From Microtetraspora sp. NBRC 13810 (GTDB taxonomy: Bacteria > Actinomycetota > Actinomycetes > Streptosporangiales > Streptosporangiaceae): 64,000 bases of DNA. The first letter of the stretch is position 1. Each line of letters starts with the position of its first letter. Both the position numbers and the translations under genes were made by a program. Positions 32,041 through 38,861 of the stretch are shown piece after piece. The stretch is taken from assembly GCF_030268685.1 (NCBI RefSeq), contig NZ_BSRQ01000002.1:1-64000 (forward strand), written 5' to 3'. The notes under the pieces were generated by a model. That model did no database searches. It was not told the origin of the DNA and saw nothing but the letters and a program-made list of their open reading frames with translations.

Positions 32041-32376
32041 CTACGGGACGGCGGCGGCCACCCGCCTGGGCACCACCATCCGCCACGCCTCCACGACCAG
32101 CTCCCGCATCTCCTCCTCGCCGAGGGCGGAAAGGTCGGCGTGCACCCAGTTGAACCGCAGGTCCGAAGGGCGCGGCAGGCTGAACTTCGCGGGCTCGGCG
32201 GCCACCAGGGCGTCTCGCTCCTCCTTGGGGAAGGCGAAGCCCATCCACGTCTCGTCGGGTGAGATCGCGACGTAGACGATCCGGCCCACCCGGAACTTGA
32301 CGTGCTCCCTGATCAGGTGCTCCTCGGTGCGCGGCAGGGGGAGCGCCACCCGGCGCACGTCGTCGGCCGTGACCAT
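32041..32376 (-). CDS. MmcQ/YjbR-family protein
   Basis: The protein has 111 residues from ATG 32376, with GGAGG 9 nt upstream. It opens with MVTADDVRRVALPLPRTEEH, then continues through YVAISPDETWMGFAFPKEER and FNWVHADLSALGEEEMRELV. This matches the YjbR/CyaY-like fold of DNA-binding-like small proteins, whose cellular role is not settled. It is a single gene between the ArsR-type regulator (convergent) and an M20 peptidase gene on the same strand. Confidence 0.82.
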   Translation of the reverse strand: MVTADDVRRVALPLPRTEEHLIREHVKFRVGRIVYVAISPDETWMGFAFPKEERDALVAAEPAKFSLPRPSDLRFNWVHADLSALGEEEMRELVVEAWRMVVPRRVAAAVP

Positions 32377-32429
32377 CCGCGTCAGCCTCCATCCGGAATC
32401 GCCCGTTCCGCCCTCATGCTGCCAGAGAC

Positions 32430-33527
32430 TCACCGGGCCAGGTTCCGCAGGAACTCCTTCAGCGCCCGGTAGTAGGGCGCGACCGTGGTGAGGTCGGCGT
32501 ACTCGTCCGGGCCGTGCTGGCCGTCGCCGCCGATGCCGAAGATCACGGCGTCGACGCCCCGCTGGTAGTAGAAGCGCGCGTCGGCCGAGCCGTGCTTGCG
32601 CAGCAGGCCGCCGTCGAACCCCTGGCCGCGTGCCGCCCGCATGAGCCCGGTCACGCCCGGCGAGCCGGGATCGGCGTGGTGCGGCGGGTCCACGTGGTCC
32701 ACGAAGGGGACGACGCCGGGCACGCAGAAGGACGCCAGGCGGGTGACGATCTCCTGGGCGGTCCTGCCGTCGAAGTCGGCGTCGCCCGCCGGGTACCGGA
32801 TGTCCAGCCACGCCTCGGCCAGCGCGGGCACCTGGTTGCGCGCCAGGTTGGGGGTCTCGATCCGCGCCACGTTCACCGTGGTGCGCCACACCTCCTCGGC
32901 CGGCGGCGGGTAGGCGGCCAGCACGGCGTCCAGAGTGCGGTTCAGCAGCAGCAGGGCGTTGTCGCCGAGCCACGGGTACGCGCTGTGCGCGCCCCGGCCG
33001 GCGGCCCGCAGCCCGGCCGTCACGACGCCCTTGGAGTCGGTCACCACGCGCAGCCCGCTGTGCTCCCCCATGATCGCGAACTCCGCGCGCACCCCCTGGC
33101 CGAGCTGGTGCAGCGTCCCGTCCCGCCCGCCCAGCTCCTCGTCGGTGACGAGCTGCAACGCGATCGGGTACGGCAGGCCGGCCGCCAGCTCGCGGAACAC
33201 CAGCGCCTGCACCAGCGCGGACACCTTCATGTCCTGGGCGCCCCTGGCGTAGAGCCGGTCGCCGTCGCGGCGCGGCCTGAACTGCTCCGGCGGGGCCGGC
33301 ACGACGTCGAGGTGCGCGTTGAGCACGACCCGGAAGCGCGGCCGTACGGCTCCCGCCCCCGCGTAGAGCAGGGCGCTCGGCTTGCCCCCCGACTCGAACC
33401 GCTCGACCGCGAACCCCGGCCCGACGAAGCCGAGCACGAGGTCGAGCGCGCGGCGCAGTTCGGCGGGACGGTCGGCGGTGGACGGCACGGACAGCAGTTC
33501 CCAGGCGGCCGTGAGCAAGGATTCCAT
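32430..33527 (-). CDS. M20-family metallopeptidase (ArgE/DapE-like)
   Basis: This 365-residue cytoplasmic zinc hydrolase has metal ligands in VVLNAHLDVVPAP (His, Asp), RGAQDMKVSA (bridging Asp) and TDEELGGRDG (catalytic Glu pair), and a C-terminal metal His in GQHGPDEY. The dimerisation domain in the middle contains GAHSAYPWLGDNA. M20 enzymes remove acyl or aminoacyl groups from small peptides or acyl-amino acids; the exact substrate is open. ATG 33527 is the only good start. It is followed after 53 bp by the YjbR-like gene. Confidence 0.88.
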   Translation of the reverse strand: MESLLTAAWELLSVPSTADRPAELRRALDLVLGFVGPGFAVERFESGGKPSALLYAGAGAVRPRFRVVLNAHLDVVPAPPEQFRPRRDGDRLYARGAQDMKVSALVQALVFRELAAGLPYPIALQLVTDEELGGRDGTLHQLGQGVRAEFAIMGEHSGLRVVTDSKGVVTAGLRAAGRGAHSAYPWLGDNALLLLNRTLDAVLAAYPPPAEEVWRTTVNVARIETPNLARNQVPALAEAWLDIRYPAGDADFDGRTAQEIVTRLASFCVPGVVPFVDHVDPPHHADPGSPGVTGLMRAARGQGFDGGLLRKHGSADARFYYQRGVDAVIFGIGGDGQHGPDEYADLTTVAPYYRALKEFLRNLAR

Positions 33528-33614
33528 CCTCTGATGCTGCCCGCCCGCGCCCCATCCGACCCGGCGGCCGGGCGCGGAGGGCCGGTGCGGAGGGCGGCGG
33601 GTGCGGAGGGCCGG

Positions 33615-34400
33615 TCAGGTGAGACGCGCGTAGACGATGACGTTGGCCGTGTAGTGGCCGGTTCGCCGGTCGAAGCCGCCGCCGCAGGTCACCAGGCGCA
33701 GGCCCGGGTAGCCGAGCGGGCCGTACACCCGCTGGGAGGGGAAGCCGCTCTTGGGGACCTGTTCCACCGACTGGACCACGAAGACGGCGACCGAGCCGTC
33801 CGCACGGGTGACGGAGATGTCGTCGCCCCGGCGCACCCGCCCGAGGTCGTAGAACACCCCTTTACGCCCCCCGCCGTCCACGTGCCCGAGGATCACCGCC
33901 CCGCCACGCTCCCCGGGCCGGTACCCCCGTGCGTACCACCCTGCCTCCCCGGGCCGGTCCACCGGCGGCACCTCCACGGTCCCGTCACCGTTGAGCCCGA
34001 GCCGGGAAAGCCCGACATGCACCCCGATCCCCGGCACGTCGAGCCACCGAGGCTCCGCCACGGCAAGCCCGTCCGCATCCGGGAAACGGTCACCGGACGT
34101 CGCAGGACCGTCCCCCGGCCCCTGCCCGGAATCCCCCGCCCCCGCGGCGGAAGCCCCGTCCCCCGCTCGCGCGGGCGCGGAACCGGCCGCCTGTGCCTGC
34201 GCGGGCGGCGGAGCAGGAGGTCCTGCCGCGGGCAGGAGACCACGCCCCATCAGCACGGCACCCGCCACGCTGACGGCGACGGCCGCCACGCCGAGCGCCC
34301 GGCGACCTCCCGCCGCCGCCGGCCGGAGGGCGCCGGACCCGCCCGGCGCCGCCTCCTCCGGGCGCGGCGGCCGGCCGGCGTCGTCTCCCGCCCCCGGCAC
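33615..34400 (-). CDS. Class E/F sortase
   Basis: This 261-residue membrane-anchored transpeptidase has one TM helix (about residues 34-55) and a Pro/Ala/Gly-rich linker to about residue 110. The sortase barrel has catalytic His173 in AVILGHVDGG and Cys239 in RLVTCGGGFD; the C-terminal strand VYARLT closes the fold. It attaches a sorting-signal protein to peptidoglycan. GTG 34400 lies 2 bp after the stop of the upstream gene, which encodes a sorting-signal protein. Enzyme and probable substrate are thus translated as a pair. Confidence 0.9.
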   Translation of the reverse strand: MPGAGDDAGRPPRPEEAAPGGSGALRPAAAGGRRALGVAAVAVSVAGAVLMGRGLLPAAGPPAPPPAQAQAAGSAPARAGDGASAAGAGDSGQGPGDGPATSGDRFPDADGLAVAEPRWLDVPGIGVHVGLSRLGLNGDGTVEVPPVDRPGEAGWYARGYRPGERGGAVILGHVDGGGRKGVFYDLGRVRRGDDISVTRADGSVAVFVVQSVEQVPKSGFPSQRVYGPLGYPGLRLVTCGGGFDRRTGHYTANVIVYARLT

Positions 34401-34402
34401 GG

Positions 34403-34777
34403 TCAGATCCGGCCGGGCGTACGGCGGCGCAGTGCCAGCAGACCCGCCCCGGCCCCCGCGGCGAGGAGGACTCCGCCGACCGGCACCAGCGTGCTGCCGG
34501 CCGGGCCGCCACCGGTCTCCGGGGCCCCGGCGGGTACCGGGCGGCGGGGCGCGGACCGGTCGGGAGCGTCCTCGGCGGGCGCCGGAGCGGGGGTGGCGAC
34601 GGAGTCCGAAGCCGGACCGGAGGGCGAGGGCGAGGCGGGCGCGGGGCTGGGGTTCGTGCGCGCCAGGGCCGCGGTGGCGACATGTGCCGACGCGGCGTCG
34701 GCGAAGGCCGGGGCGGCGACGGTCAGCAGGGCCGCGGTGAGGCCGGCCGCGGCCAGGGCGTTACGGGCGAATCGCAT
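34403..34777 (-). CDS. Small secreted wall protein with sortase sorting signal
   Basis: This 124-residue protein has a signal peptide (about residues 1-26, ending AFA) and a long Pro/Ser/Ala-rich mature stretch. At the C terminus is a sorting-signal layout: APETGGG, a hydrophobic helix (STLVPVGGVLLAAGAGAGLL) and a basic tail (RRRTPGRI). The motif departs from LPxTG, having Ala-Pro-Glu-Thr-Gly, which suits the LAxTG-type or relaxed signals read by class E/F sortases. It lies directly before the sortase gene. It could be a spacer displaying nothing but itself, or a small anchor. Confidence 0.82.
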   Translation of the reverse strand: MRFARNALAAAGLTAALLTVAAPAFADAASAHVATAALARTNPSPAPASPSPSGPASDSVATPAPAPAEDAPDRSAPRRPVPAGAPETGGGPAGSTLVPVGGVLLAAGAGAGLLALRRRTPGRI

Positions 34778-34880
34778 ACATCCTCCTAGGGTGGCCCGCC
34801 ATGGTGGCGGCGGTGCGAACCCGGGTCAGGGATCGTCGATGGGAAGCGGCCACGATGCTGGCAGAGCGATGTCCGCCGCC

Positions 34881-34898
34881 CATGACCGAAATGTCATG
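34881..34898. promoter_or_regulatory. Inverted repeat between the sortase operon and the two-component operon
   Basis: CATGAC (34881-34886) and GTCATG (34893-34898) flank CGAAAT. It lies about 60 bp upstream of the response-regulator start and 105 bp upstream of the sorting-signal gene. It could bind the response regulator and link the two divergent operons; arm length is short. Confidence 0.35.
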
Positions 34899-34958
34899 AG
34901 CGTGTAATGAATGACCTCATCGTCCGGCGACGCGCTGACCACGGCGGATACTTGGACG

Positions 34959-35639
34959 GTGGCCAGAGTGATGCTGATCGAGGACGACCCGTCTGTGCGG
35001 GAGGGGTTGCGCCTCTCGCTCGGCCGGCACGGCCACGAGGTCGACGTCGCCGGCACCGGCGAGGAGGGGCTGCGGCGGCTGCACGCCGTACCTGCGGACA
35101 TCGTCGTGCTCGACCTCATGCTCCCCGGCCTGGACGGCTTCGAGGTGTGCCGCCGGATCAGGGCCGGCGGCCCCACGCCGATCGTCATGCTCACGGCCCG
35201 CGGCGACGACCTGGACGTCGTCAGCGGCCTGGAGGCGGGTGCCGACGACTACGTGGTCAAGCCGGTACGGCCGCGCGTGCTGGAGGCGCGGATCCGGGCG
35301 GTGCTGCGGCGCGGCGGGCAGGGCACGGCGGCGGGCGGCCGGGAGGTGCACGGGGACCTGGTGATCGACCGCGGTTCGCTCACCGTGGCCAAGGGCGGCG
35401 TGCCGATCGTGCTGCCGCCGCTGGAGCTGCGGCTGCTGCTGGAACTGTCGGCGGCGGCCGGTCAGGTGTTCAGCCGTCAGCAGCTTCTGGAGTCGGTGTG
35501 GGACCTCGACTTCCTCGGCGACTCCCGGCTGGTGGACGCGTGCGTGCAGCGGCTGCGCACGAAGATCGAGGACGTGCCGTCGAAGCCGCGGTACGTCCAG
35601 ACCGCGCGCGGGTTCGGGTACCGGTTCGGTCCCCTGTGA
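34959..35639 (+). CDS. OmpR-type response regulator (CseB/MtrA-like)
   Basis: The protein has 226 residues from GTG 34959 (VARVMLIEDD), the usual family start. The receiver domain has acidic Glu-Asp-Asp near residue 9, phospho-acceptor Asp52 in VVLDLMLPG, Thr in MLTARGD and Lys in YVVKPV. The winged-helix DNA-binding domain is at about 130-226 (SRQQLLESVWD, RLRTKIE, VQTARGFGYRF). The longer ATG 34911 start adds residues without family support. It is followed by its sensor kinase and a GerMN lipoprotein, so the trio resembles CseB-CseC or MtrA-MtrB-LpqB sets that watch the cell envelope. Confidence 0.92.
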   Translation: MARVMLIEDDPSVREGLRLSLGRHGHEVDVAGTGEEGLRRLHAVPADIVVLDLMLPGLDGFEVCRRIRAGGPTPIVMLTARGDDLDVVSGLEAGADDYVVKPVRPRVLEARIRAVLRRGGQGTAAGGREVHGDLVIDRGSLTVAKGGVPIVLPPLELRLLLELSAAAGQVFSRQQLLESVWDLDFLGDSRLVDACVQRLRTKIEDVPSKPRYVQTARGFGYRFGPL

Positions 35640-35705
35640 AAGACCCACTGCGAAAGGCCCGCTGCGAAAGGCCCGCTGGGCGAGGTCCGCTGTGGGTCCG
35701 CCGGG
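35636..35705. repeat. Five 14-bp tandem repeats between regulator and kinase genes
   Basis: Units begin at 35636, 35650, 35664, 35678 and 35692. The second and third are identical (GCGAAAGGCCCGCT), the others differ at several positions. The first unit contains the stop codon of the regulator gene. It may tune the spacing or be slippage sequence. Confidence 0.7.
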
Positions 35706-35730
35706 CGGGGCCGGCTGTGAGGGGCTCGCC

Positions 35731-37218
35731 ATGAGCTCCGGGGCACCGGGGAGGTGGCGGCCACGGCTTCCGTCGGGGGCGCGCGGGCTGCGTGCCCGGC
35801 TGGTCGTGGTCTTCGTGCTGCTCGCCGGGCTCAGCGCGCTGACCGCGGCCGGGCTGGTCTACCGGCAGGCGCGTGACCTCATGCTGGAGCGGACCGAGTG
35901 GTCGGTGGTCAACGAGTTCCGGCTGCGCGTCACCACCCTCACCGAGAACATGCAGCACCCGCCCGACCGCGCGGCCCTGCAGCGGCTCGCCAACGGCGTC
36001 GCGCCCGCGTTCCTGGCGGCGACCGGCGCCGCCGTGTACGAGGACTCCGGCCTGGTCGCCTCCGGGGACGGCACCGGCCCGATCACCTCCGCGCTGCGCC
36101 GCGGCGTCGCCGCCCGGCACCGGCTCGTCTACCAGCGGGTCGTCTCGGCCGGTGTGCCCTATCTCGTCGTGGGCACGCCGGTGCTGCTGGGCCGGCAGCG
36201 GACCCCGTCGGGGGTGGAGGTCTATCTCGTGACGCCGCTGGCCAGGGAGTCCGCCGACGAGGACGCGCTGGTCGCCGCCGCGCCGAACGGGGTGCTCCCG
36301 GTGGTGGCGCTGGCCGTGCTGTTCGCCCTGCTGGCGGCCGGGGGCGTGCTGCGGCCGGTGCGCGACCTCGACCGGGCGGCCCGCAGGCTCGGGGCGGGCG
36401 AGCTGGACACCCGGCTGAAGGTGAGCGGCGGCGACGAGCTGGCCCGGCTGGTGCGGACCTTCAACGCCACCGCGGCCGCCCTGGAGGCCAACGTGTCCGA
36501 GCTGCGCGACATGGAGGTCAGGGCCCGCCGGTTCGTCGCCGACGTGTCCCACGAGCTGCGTACCCCGCTGGCGTCCATCCTGGCCATGGCGGACCTGTTC
36601 GAGGAGGAGGCCGGCCGCCTCGAAGGGGACCTGGCGCAGGCCGCCCGGCTGCTGAGCCTGGAGGTGGGCAGACTGGTCCGGCTCGTCGAGGACCTCATGG
36701 AGATCTCCCGGTTCGACGCCGGGGCGGCGCGGCTGATCCTGGACGACGTCGACGTGGCGGAGGCGATCCGCGCCTGCCTGCGCACCCGCGGCTGGACCGC
36801 CCGGATCACGCAGGACCTGCCGCACGGCGTGCGGATCCGGATGGACCCGCGCCGGTTCGACGTGATCATGGCCAACCTCGCCGGGAACGCCCTCCGGCAC
36901 GGCGCGCCCCCGGTCACCGTACGGCTGCGCGCGACCGGCCAGGACCACGTGGTCATCGAGGTCGGGGACGCGGGCGACGGGGTGGACCCGGCCGTCCTGC
37001 CGCACGTCTTCGACCGTTTCGCCAAGGCCGACGCGGCCAGGACGCGGTCCGACGGGAGCGGGCTCGGCCTGGCCATCGCCCTGGAGAACGCGCGCCTGCA
37101 CGGCGGTTCGATCGACGTGGCCAACCCGCCCGGCGGCGGCGCGCTGTTCACCCTCACCCTCCCCCGCCGCGCGGCCCCCGTACCGGGCGGTTCGCCGGCC
37201 CGTGGGGAGGCCGGATGA
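35731..37218 (+). CDS. Two-component sensor histidine kinase
   Basis: This 495-residue protein has a TM helix at about 22-45 and an extracellular sensor domain of about 150 residues, with a second TM helix at about 188-207. HAMP follows, then the dimerisation/phospho-acceptor helix with His274 in VADVSHELRTPLAS. The ATPase domain has the N box (IMANLAGNALRHG), G1 (VIEVGDAGDGVD), F box (VFDRFAKADA) and G2 (GSGLGLAIA). ATG 35731 follows GAGGGG. It phosphorylates the regulator encoded just upstream; its stop overlaps the lipoprotein start by four bases. Confidence 0.93.
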   Translation: MSSGAPGRWRPRLPSGARGLRARLVVVFVLLAGLSALTAAGLVYRQARDLMLERTEWSVVNEFRLRVTTLTENMQHPPDRAALQRLANGVAPAFLAATGAAVYEDSGLVASGDGTGPITSALRRGVAARHRLVYQRVVSAGVPYLVVGTPVLLGRQRTPSGVEVYLVTPLARESADEDALVAAAPNGVLPVVALAVLFALLAAGGVLRPVRDLDRAARRLGAGELDTRLKVSGGDELARLVRTFNATAAALEANVSELRDMEVRARRFVADVSHELRTPLASILAMADLFEEEAGRLEGDLAQAARLLSLEVGRLVRLVEDLMEISRFDAGAARLILDDVDVAEAIRACLRTRGWTARITQDLPHGVRIRMDPRRFDVIMANLAGNALRHGAPPVTVRLRATGQDHVVIEVGDAGDGVDPAVLPHVFDRFAKADAARTRSDGSGLGLAIALENARLHGGSIDVANPPGGGALFTLTLPRRAAPVPGGSPARGEAG

Positions 37219-37745
37219 ACGTCCGCGGGGTGACGGCGTGCCTGCTGGCGGTGGCCGCGACGGTGGCCGGGTGCGCGATCGGGCCGACCGGGGTGATCGA
37301 CGGGGGCGAGCCCGCCGTGGGTTTCCAGCCCAGCGTGCGGCTCTACTTCGTGTCCGGCGCGCGGCTGCGGGCCGTGAGCAGGCCCGGCCCGTTGCCCTCG
37401 CTGAAGGAGACGCTGAACCTGCTGGTGGACGGGCCCAGCACGGCCGAGCGGCGGCAGGGCCTGAGCACCGACCTCTCGCCGGAGGAGGGCACGCCGGACC
37501 AGGTCACCGCCGACGCGGCGCGGGTGCGCATCTCGCTGGCCGTCCCCCCCGTCGCCCGGCCGCGGCCGTCGCCCGAGCCACGGGTGCCCCCGCTGTGGCT
37601 CGGCCAGCTCACCTGCACCGCCGCGAACGCGCTCGCCGCGCGGGCGAACATCGACCCCGACGCGGTCACCGTGGTCATCCGGCGGGGCGAGGCCCAGCGG
37701 TTCGGCTCGTTCCGGTGCTCGGAGTTCCCGCGCGCGCAGGAGTGA
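37215..37745 (+). CDS. GerMN-domain lipoprotein of the two-component operon
   Basis: This 176-residue protein starts on the ATGA overlap with the kinase gene. The signal peptide ends in lipobox TVAGC (Cys20). The mature part has a GerMN-type fold: VRLYFVSGARLRAVSRPGPL followed by LKETLNLLVDGPSTAERRQG, typical of LpqB and spore GerM domains. CseA of Streptomyces and LpqB of mycobacteria are lipoproteins linked to kinases in the same way and alter kinase signalling from outside the membrane. Two Cys residues in the second half (LTCTA, RCSEF) probably form a disulfide. Confidence 0.82.
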   Translation: MNVRGVTACLLAVAATVAGCAIGPTGVIDGGEPAVGFQPSVRLYFVSGARLRAVSRPGPLPSLKETLNLLVDGPSTAERRQGLSTDLSPEEGTPDQVTADAARVRISLAVPPVARPRPSPEPRVPPLWLGQLTCTAANALAARANIDPDAVTVVIRRGEAQRFGSFRCSEFPRAQE

Positions 37746-37769
37746 CCCACGGCGTGACCTGGGGCGTGG

Positions 37770-38057
37770 TCAGGCCGGGGCGCCTTCGAGGGCGGCCAGC
37801 GCGGCGGCCACCGCCATCGGGCCGAGCTCGTCGGCGAGGGACTCGGGAAAGGCCACCGTGCAGTCCGACAGCCCGCCGATGGCCACGACGCCGCGGACCC
37901 GGGCGGCCAGGTCGGGCTCCGGGCCGAGGAGCAGCACGGTGAGCCGCCGCCGCCAGTCGAACAGGCGCTCGGCGAGATCCAGGTGGGCCAGGGTGAACAG
38001 TTCACGCACCACGATCAGGGTGACCGCGCGGTGCCGATGGATGATGTCGAAGTAGCC
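37770..38057 (-). pseudogene. C-terminal stump of a TetR-family regulator
   Basis: The open text on the minus strand is YFDIIHRHRAVTLIVVREL, then LDLAERLFDWRRRLTVLLLG, VRGVVAIGGLSDCTVAFPES and a stop at 37770. This is the ligand-binding domain end of a TetR regulator, but the DNA-binding domain is missing. At 38057 it runs into the truncated start of an FAD monooxygenase reading the other way. A TetR gene and its divergent target gene have lost their facing 5' ends in one deletion. Confidence 0.72.
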
Positions 38058-38630
38058 CGCGCGACGACCTCAGCGAGATCTTCCATGAGGCGGGCCGGGA
38101 CCGGGTGGAGTACCTCTTCGGCGACTCGGTCACCGCACTGGACGAGGACGGGGCCGGGATCGGCGTCACCTTCCAGACGGGCCCGCCGCGCAGGTTCGAC
38201 CTGGTGATCGGCGCCGACGGACTGCACTCGAACGTGCGCCGGCTGGCCTTCGGGGAGGAGTCCCGGATCACCGAGTTCATCGGCGCGTACCTCGCGGTCT
38301 TCGCCATGCCCGCCCACGACGGCCCGGACGGCGAGGCTCGCGCGTACACCGCCCCCGGCCGGACGGCCGCCTACTACACGGCGGCCCACCTGGACGAGGC
38401 GCGGGCGGTGCTCATCTTCCGCCGGGACCGGGCACACGACTACCACCACCGCGACATCCCCCGGCAGAAGGCACTGGTACGGGAGGCGTTCGCGGGCGCG
38501 GGCTGGGAGGTGCCGAGGCTCCTCGACGCGATGGACGCCGCCTCCGCGTTCTACTTCGACTCCATCACCCAGGTCCGCATGGACGGCTGGTCAAGGGGGC
38601 GGGTGAGCCTGGCCGGGGACGCAGCGATGA
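38058..38630 (+). pseudogene. Internal fragment of an FAD-dependent monooxygenase
   Basis: The frame encodes RDDLSEIFHEAGRDRVEYLF, then RRFDLVIGADGLHSNVRRLA and, near its end, GRVSLAGDAA. These are the ribose-binding GDxx region and the GADGxxS motif of class A flavin monooxygenases. The N-terminal GxGxxG dinucleotide site is absent and the protein stops matching right after GDAA, where the family continues with ~100 more residues. Both ends are therefore cut. The remaining reading frame runs on to 38782 through unrelated text. Confidence 0.8.
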
Positions 38631-38641
38631 GGGAGAGCAGG

Positions 38642-38764
38642 TCACGCGGGCTGCGCGGAGGGCCTGACCAGGGAACTGACGACGGCCTGAACGACCTGAG
38701 TGATCAAGCCCTCAAGGAACATCAGGGCTGCGCGGGCCAGCAGAGTGGCCAGGAACTCGGACAT
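38642..38764 (-). CDS. Putative 40-residue hydrophobic small protein
   Basis: ATG 38764 with AAGGTG 5 nt upstream opens a 40-codon frame: MSEFLATLLARAALMFLEGL, then ITQVVQAVVSSLVRPSAQPA and TGA at 38642. It is a continuous amphipathic to hydrophobic helix with a short polar tail. The region upstream is AT-richer than average, as a promoter would be. It overlaps only the meaningless 3' run-on of the monooxygenase fragment. No family could be named; small helical peptides of this kind may be membrane peptides, toxins or leader peptides. Confidence 0.45.
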   Translation of the reverse strand: MSEFLATLLARAALMFLEGLITQVVQAVVSSLVRPSAQPA

Positions 38765-38861
38765 AGATACACCTTGAGGTAGTTACGTGTACTTATCACC
38801 AACTTTACCAATAGTCGTGAGTTAAGGGCATATCTCACTCATCAGAACAATGAACGTTCGA

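Noticed and set aside
38631-38782. C-terminal run-on of the FAD monooxygenase frame
   Set aside because: After GDAA the frame loses all similarity to flavin monooxygenases; it reads through unrelated DNA.
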